A DNA stretch of 13,668 nt. It comes from a bacterium. GTDB taxonomy: Bacteria; Patescibacteriota; Patescibacteriia; Patescibacteriales; GWE2-39-37. Each line of letters begins with the position of its first letter. Position 1 is the first letter of the stretch. Below the pieces are notes generated by a model. It worked only from the letters and a program-made list of their open reading frames with translations, did not search any database and was not told the origin of the DNA. The position numbers and the translations under genes are program-made. Positions 12,793-13,668 of this stretch are shown piece after piece. The stretch is taken from NCBI GenBank assembly GCA_021786695.1, contig JAJYMT010000053.1:1-13668 (forward strand), written 5' to 3'.

Positions 12793-12813
12793 AGGTGCGT
12801 ATTTTTTATCGAG

Positions 12814-12885
12814 TGCTCCCAAAGGGAATCGAACCCCTATCACAAGCTCCGGAAGCTCGCGTTTTATCCATTAAACTATGGGAGC
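12814..12885 (-). tRNA. tRNA-Arg(CCG)
   Basis: A 72-nt cloverleaf: acceptor GCTCCCA/TGGGAGC, D stem GTTT/AAAC, anticodon stem CGAGC/GCTTG (one G-T) with loop TTCCGGA (U33, anticodon CCG, G37), variable loop TGAT, T stem AGGGG/CCCTT (one G-T) with loop TTCGATT, and discriminator A. CCA is not encoded. It reads CGG. It is first in the minus-strand tRNA cluster, 15 nt before the interrupted tRNA. No clear promoter precedes it. Confidence 0.95.
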
Positions 12886-12915
12886 GGAAATACGTCGGCT
12901 TCAGTCGCTTTAAAT

Positions 12916-12944
12916 AAAAAGAGAAATATCCAGATGGTATTTCT
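12916..12944 (-). terminator. Probable terminator of the two-helix membrane protein gene
   Basis: AGAAATA (12922-12928) pairs with TATTTCT (12938-12944), extended by CC/GG with one bulge and an AGAT loop. On the minus strand CTTTTTATTT follows. The stem is AT-rich and so only moderately convincing. It lies about 30 nt past the stop at 12975. Confidence 0.5.
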
Positions 12945-12974
12945 TCTCATCCTGACGCTAGCCGAATTACTATA

Positions 12975-13475
12975 CTATATCTTGAATAATTTTGCCAGGC
13001 CCTCGGAAAGCGGCTGATCGGTGCGTTCCAGATCTTCCTGCAGATATTTAAGCAGCTTCTCCCGGATCACCAGCGGATCGCGGTCGAACAAGGGGATCGA
13101 AAGCCGCGGTTTGACCACGGTCTTGAATTCGAAATACAGGTTCTTCACTCCTTGCTTCGGCTTGTAAACGATTGAAAAATCCTTGATCTCATCGTAGTCG
13201 AAAAATTTCCGTCCGACCTCGACGCCCTCATCCGTCAAGGAGACCCGCACTTTCGCCGGCTCTTTGCCGTCGGTCAGAATAATCACCAGGGCGGCGATGA
13301 TTATTATCCCGGCGAACAAAAAATTCTTGGTTAGGGCGGCGAAAACGAGCAGCAACGCGGCGACCGCGATCGCGCCGACATACCAATTCCTCGACCGCTC
13401 GTGCGTCTCGTATTCCGGCACTTCCCAGGCGATCACCTCCTGGTCAAAATCGGTTTTGATGACACTTTCCTCCAT
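12975..13475 (-). CDS. Two-helix membrane protein with a PH-like C-terminal domain, function unknown
   Basis: A 166-residue protein. The N-terminal cytoplasmic segment has AWEVPEYETHERSRNWYVGA (16-35), a motif style I associate with uncharacterised CPR membrane proteins. Two close membrane helices follow (about 32-48 and 50-68), forming a hairpin, and then a beta-rich domain (75-130) resembling bacterial PH-like domains: VRVSLTDEGVEVG (76-88), FDYDEIKDFSIVY (92-104). A helical tail (135-165) ends the protein. No enzyme motif is seen. A near-consensus promoter sits 7 nt before the ATG, so the mRNA should be leaderless; no Shine-Dalgarno is possible. Homology is recalled, not searched. Confidence 0.78.
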   Translation of the reverse strand: MEESVIKTDFDQEVIAWEVPEYETHERSRNWYVGAIAVAALLLVFAALTKNFLFAGIIIIAALVIILTDGKEPAKVRVSLTDEGVEVGRKFFDYDEIKDFSIVYKPKQGVKNLYFEFKTVVKPRLSIPLFDRDPLVIREKLLKYLQEDLERTDQPLSEGLAKLFKI

Positions 13476-13482
13476 ACTTGAG

Positions 13483-13512
13483 ATTATAAAACAAATAGGT
13501 TGATTTTGTCAA
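13483..13512 (-). promoter_or_regulatory. Near-consensus promoter giving a leaderless mRNA
   Basis: On the minus strand a perfect TTGACA (13507-13512) and a perfect TATAAT (13483-13488) are 18 bp apart. Seven bases lie between the -10 and the ATG at 13475, so transcription should start at or beside the start codon. Confidence 0.85.
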
Positions 13513-13610
13513 AAAATCATACTCATGTTTCCGCGACCCCGCAATAAGGCGGTACCTTTTGGACAAAATCCGAACTTTTTTTGACGAAAATCCGGATTGC
13601 GAATTTTGAT

Positions 13611-13629
13611 TGCCGCGCTTCGCGCGGCA
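13611..13629. repeat. GC-rich hairpin in the terminal intergenic region
   Basis: TGCCGCGC pairs with GCGCGGCA around a TTC loop. No T tract follows on either strand, so it is listed as a palindrome, not a terminator. The rest of 13513-13668 shows no coding frame. Confidence 0.6.
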
Positions 13630-13668
13630 GAACAGAAAACTTTTCCGCTCGGGCGGGGCGGGAAGGAA

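Larger units (their letters stand above)
12609..12798 (-). tRNA. Interrupted tRNA (Arg-like), cut at the anticodon loop with tRNA-Arg(GCG) inside
   Basis: The 5' part (12798-12768) holds acceptor GCACCTG, the D arm and anticodon 5' strand CCCCG. The 3' part (12642-12609) holds CGGGG, a TAAT variable loop, T arm TGAGG/TTCGATT/CCTCA, acceptor CAGGTGC and discriminator A. All pairs of the acceptor (7), anticodon (5) and T (5) stems match. The parts are 31 and 34 nt; with a 7-nt loop the total is 72, equal to both neighbours. Between them lie 125 nt (12643-12767) containing a complete tRNA-Arg(GCG). The anticodon stem extends to 7 bp into the insert (CCCCGCA/TGCGGGG). Joining flank bases in any 7-nt combination never gives U33, so the amino acid is unknown. 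Arg is suggested only because 21 nt of the D-arm region are identical to tRNA-Arg(GCG). It may be a spliced gene or a pseudogene. Confidence 0.7.

Noticed and set aside
12609..12798. A group I intron in the interrupted tRNA
   Set aside because: Only 125 nt are inserted and 72 of them are a tRNA, leaving too little sequence for the conserved core of a group I intron.
12428..13017. Plus-strand open frames across the tRNA cluster with peptides such as CSRQESNLYYK
   Set aside because: They are antisense readings of tRNA T-arm sequences, a common false gene pattern.
13580..13610. A plus-strand promoter starting with TTGACG near 13581
   Set aside because: No acceptable -10 box stands 16-18 bp downstream and no gene follows within the window.

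Overview
The window most likely comes from a member of the Patescibacteria (Candidate Phyla Radiation). This is inferred from several features: a type IV pilus operon with CPR-style divergent PilN/PilO/PilP-like proteins, small membrane proteins of CPR-typical look, near-absence of Shine-Dalgarno sites, AT-rich repeats in gaps and even inside a coding gene, and tRNAs without encoded CCA. UGA is a normal stop here (three plus-strand genes and recG end in TGA), so this is not a lineage that recodes UGA as glycine. No phylogenetic marker was compared, so the lineage is an inference.

Layout. (1) Bases 1-158 hold a cluster of strong palindromes. (2) Bases 159-6473, all minus strand, are a type IV pilus operon reading pilM, pilN, pilO, a PilP-like protein, pilB, a single-domain response regulator and a divergent PilT-like ATPase. 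It starts at two good tandem promoters in 6506-6575. (3) Bases 6597-9948, plus strand, are a tightly coupled trio joined by two ATGA overlaps: a membrane-anchored TolB/WD40-like beta-propeller, a membrane-anchored DsbA-like thiol oxidoreductase, and the DNA repair protein RadA. (4) Bases 9962-12049, minus, are recG, convergent with radA; its apparent terminator lies inside the last radA codons. (5) Bases 12086-12974 hold a small three-helix membrane protein gene and a rearranged tRNA cluster. (6) Bases 12975-13475, minus, encode a two-helix membrane protein with a near-perfect promoter that predicts a leaderless mRNA.

How the genes work together. PilM (cytoplasmic actin-like) with PilN, PilO and the PilP-like protein would form the inner-membrane alignment complex, driven by PilB for extension. 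The PilT-like protein keeps Walker A and the Walker B glutamate but has lost several hallmark retraction-motor residues. The response regulator sits in the widest gaps of the operon and is bracketed by AT-rich 7-bp-period repeats, as if it were a later insertion. RadA and RecG both act in recombination and branch processing.

The most unusual object is the tRNA cluster at 12499-12885. It has two intact tRNA-Arg genes (anticodons CCG and GCG), a third tRNA cut exactly at its anticodon loop with the whole tRNA-Arg(GCG) gene sitting in the gap, and a lone 3' tRNA fragment ending in CCA. The interrupted tRNA keeps complete acceptor, D, anticodon and T stems, and its two parts add up to the length of its neighbours once a 7-nt loop is allowed for. 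No simple splice restores a canonical U33, so whether it yields an RNA is open.
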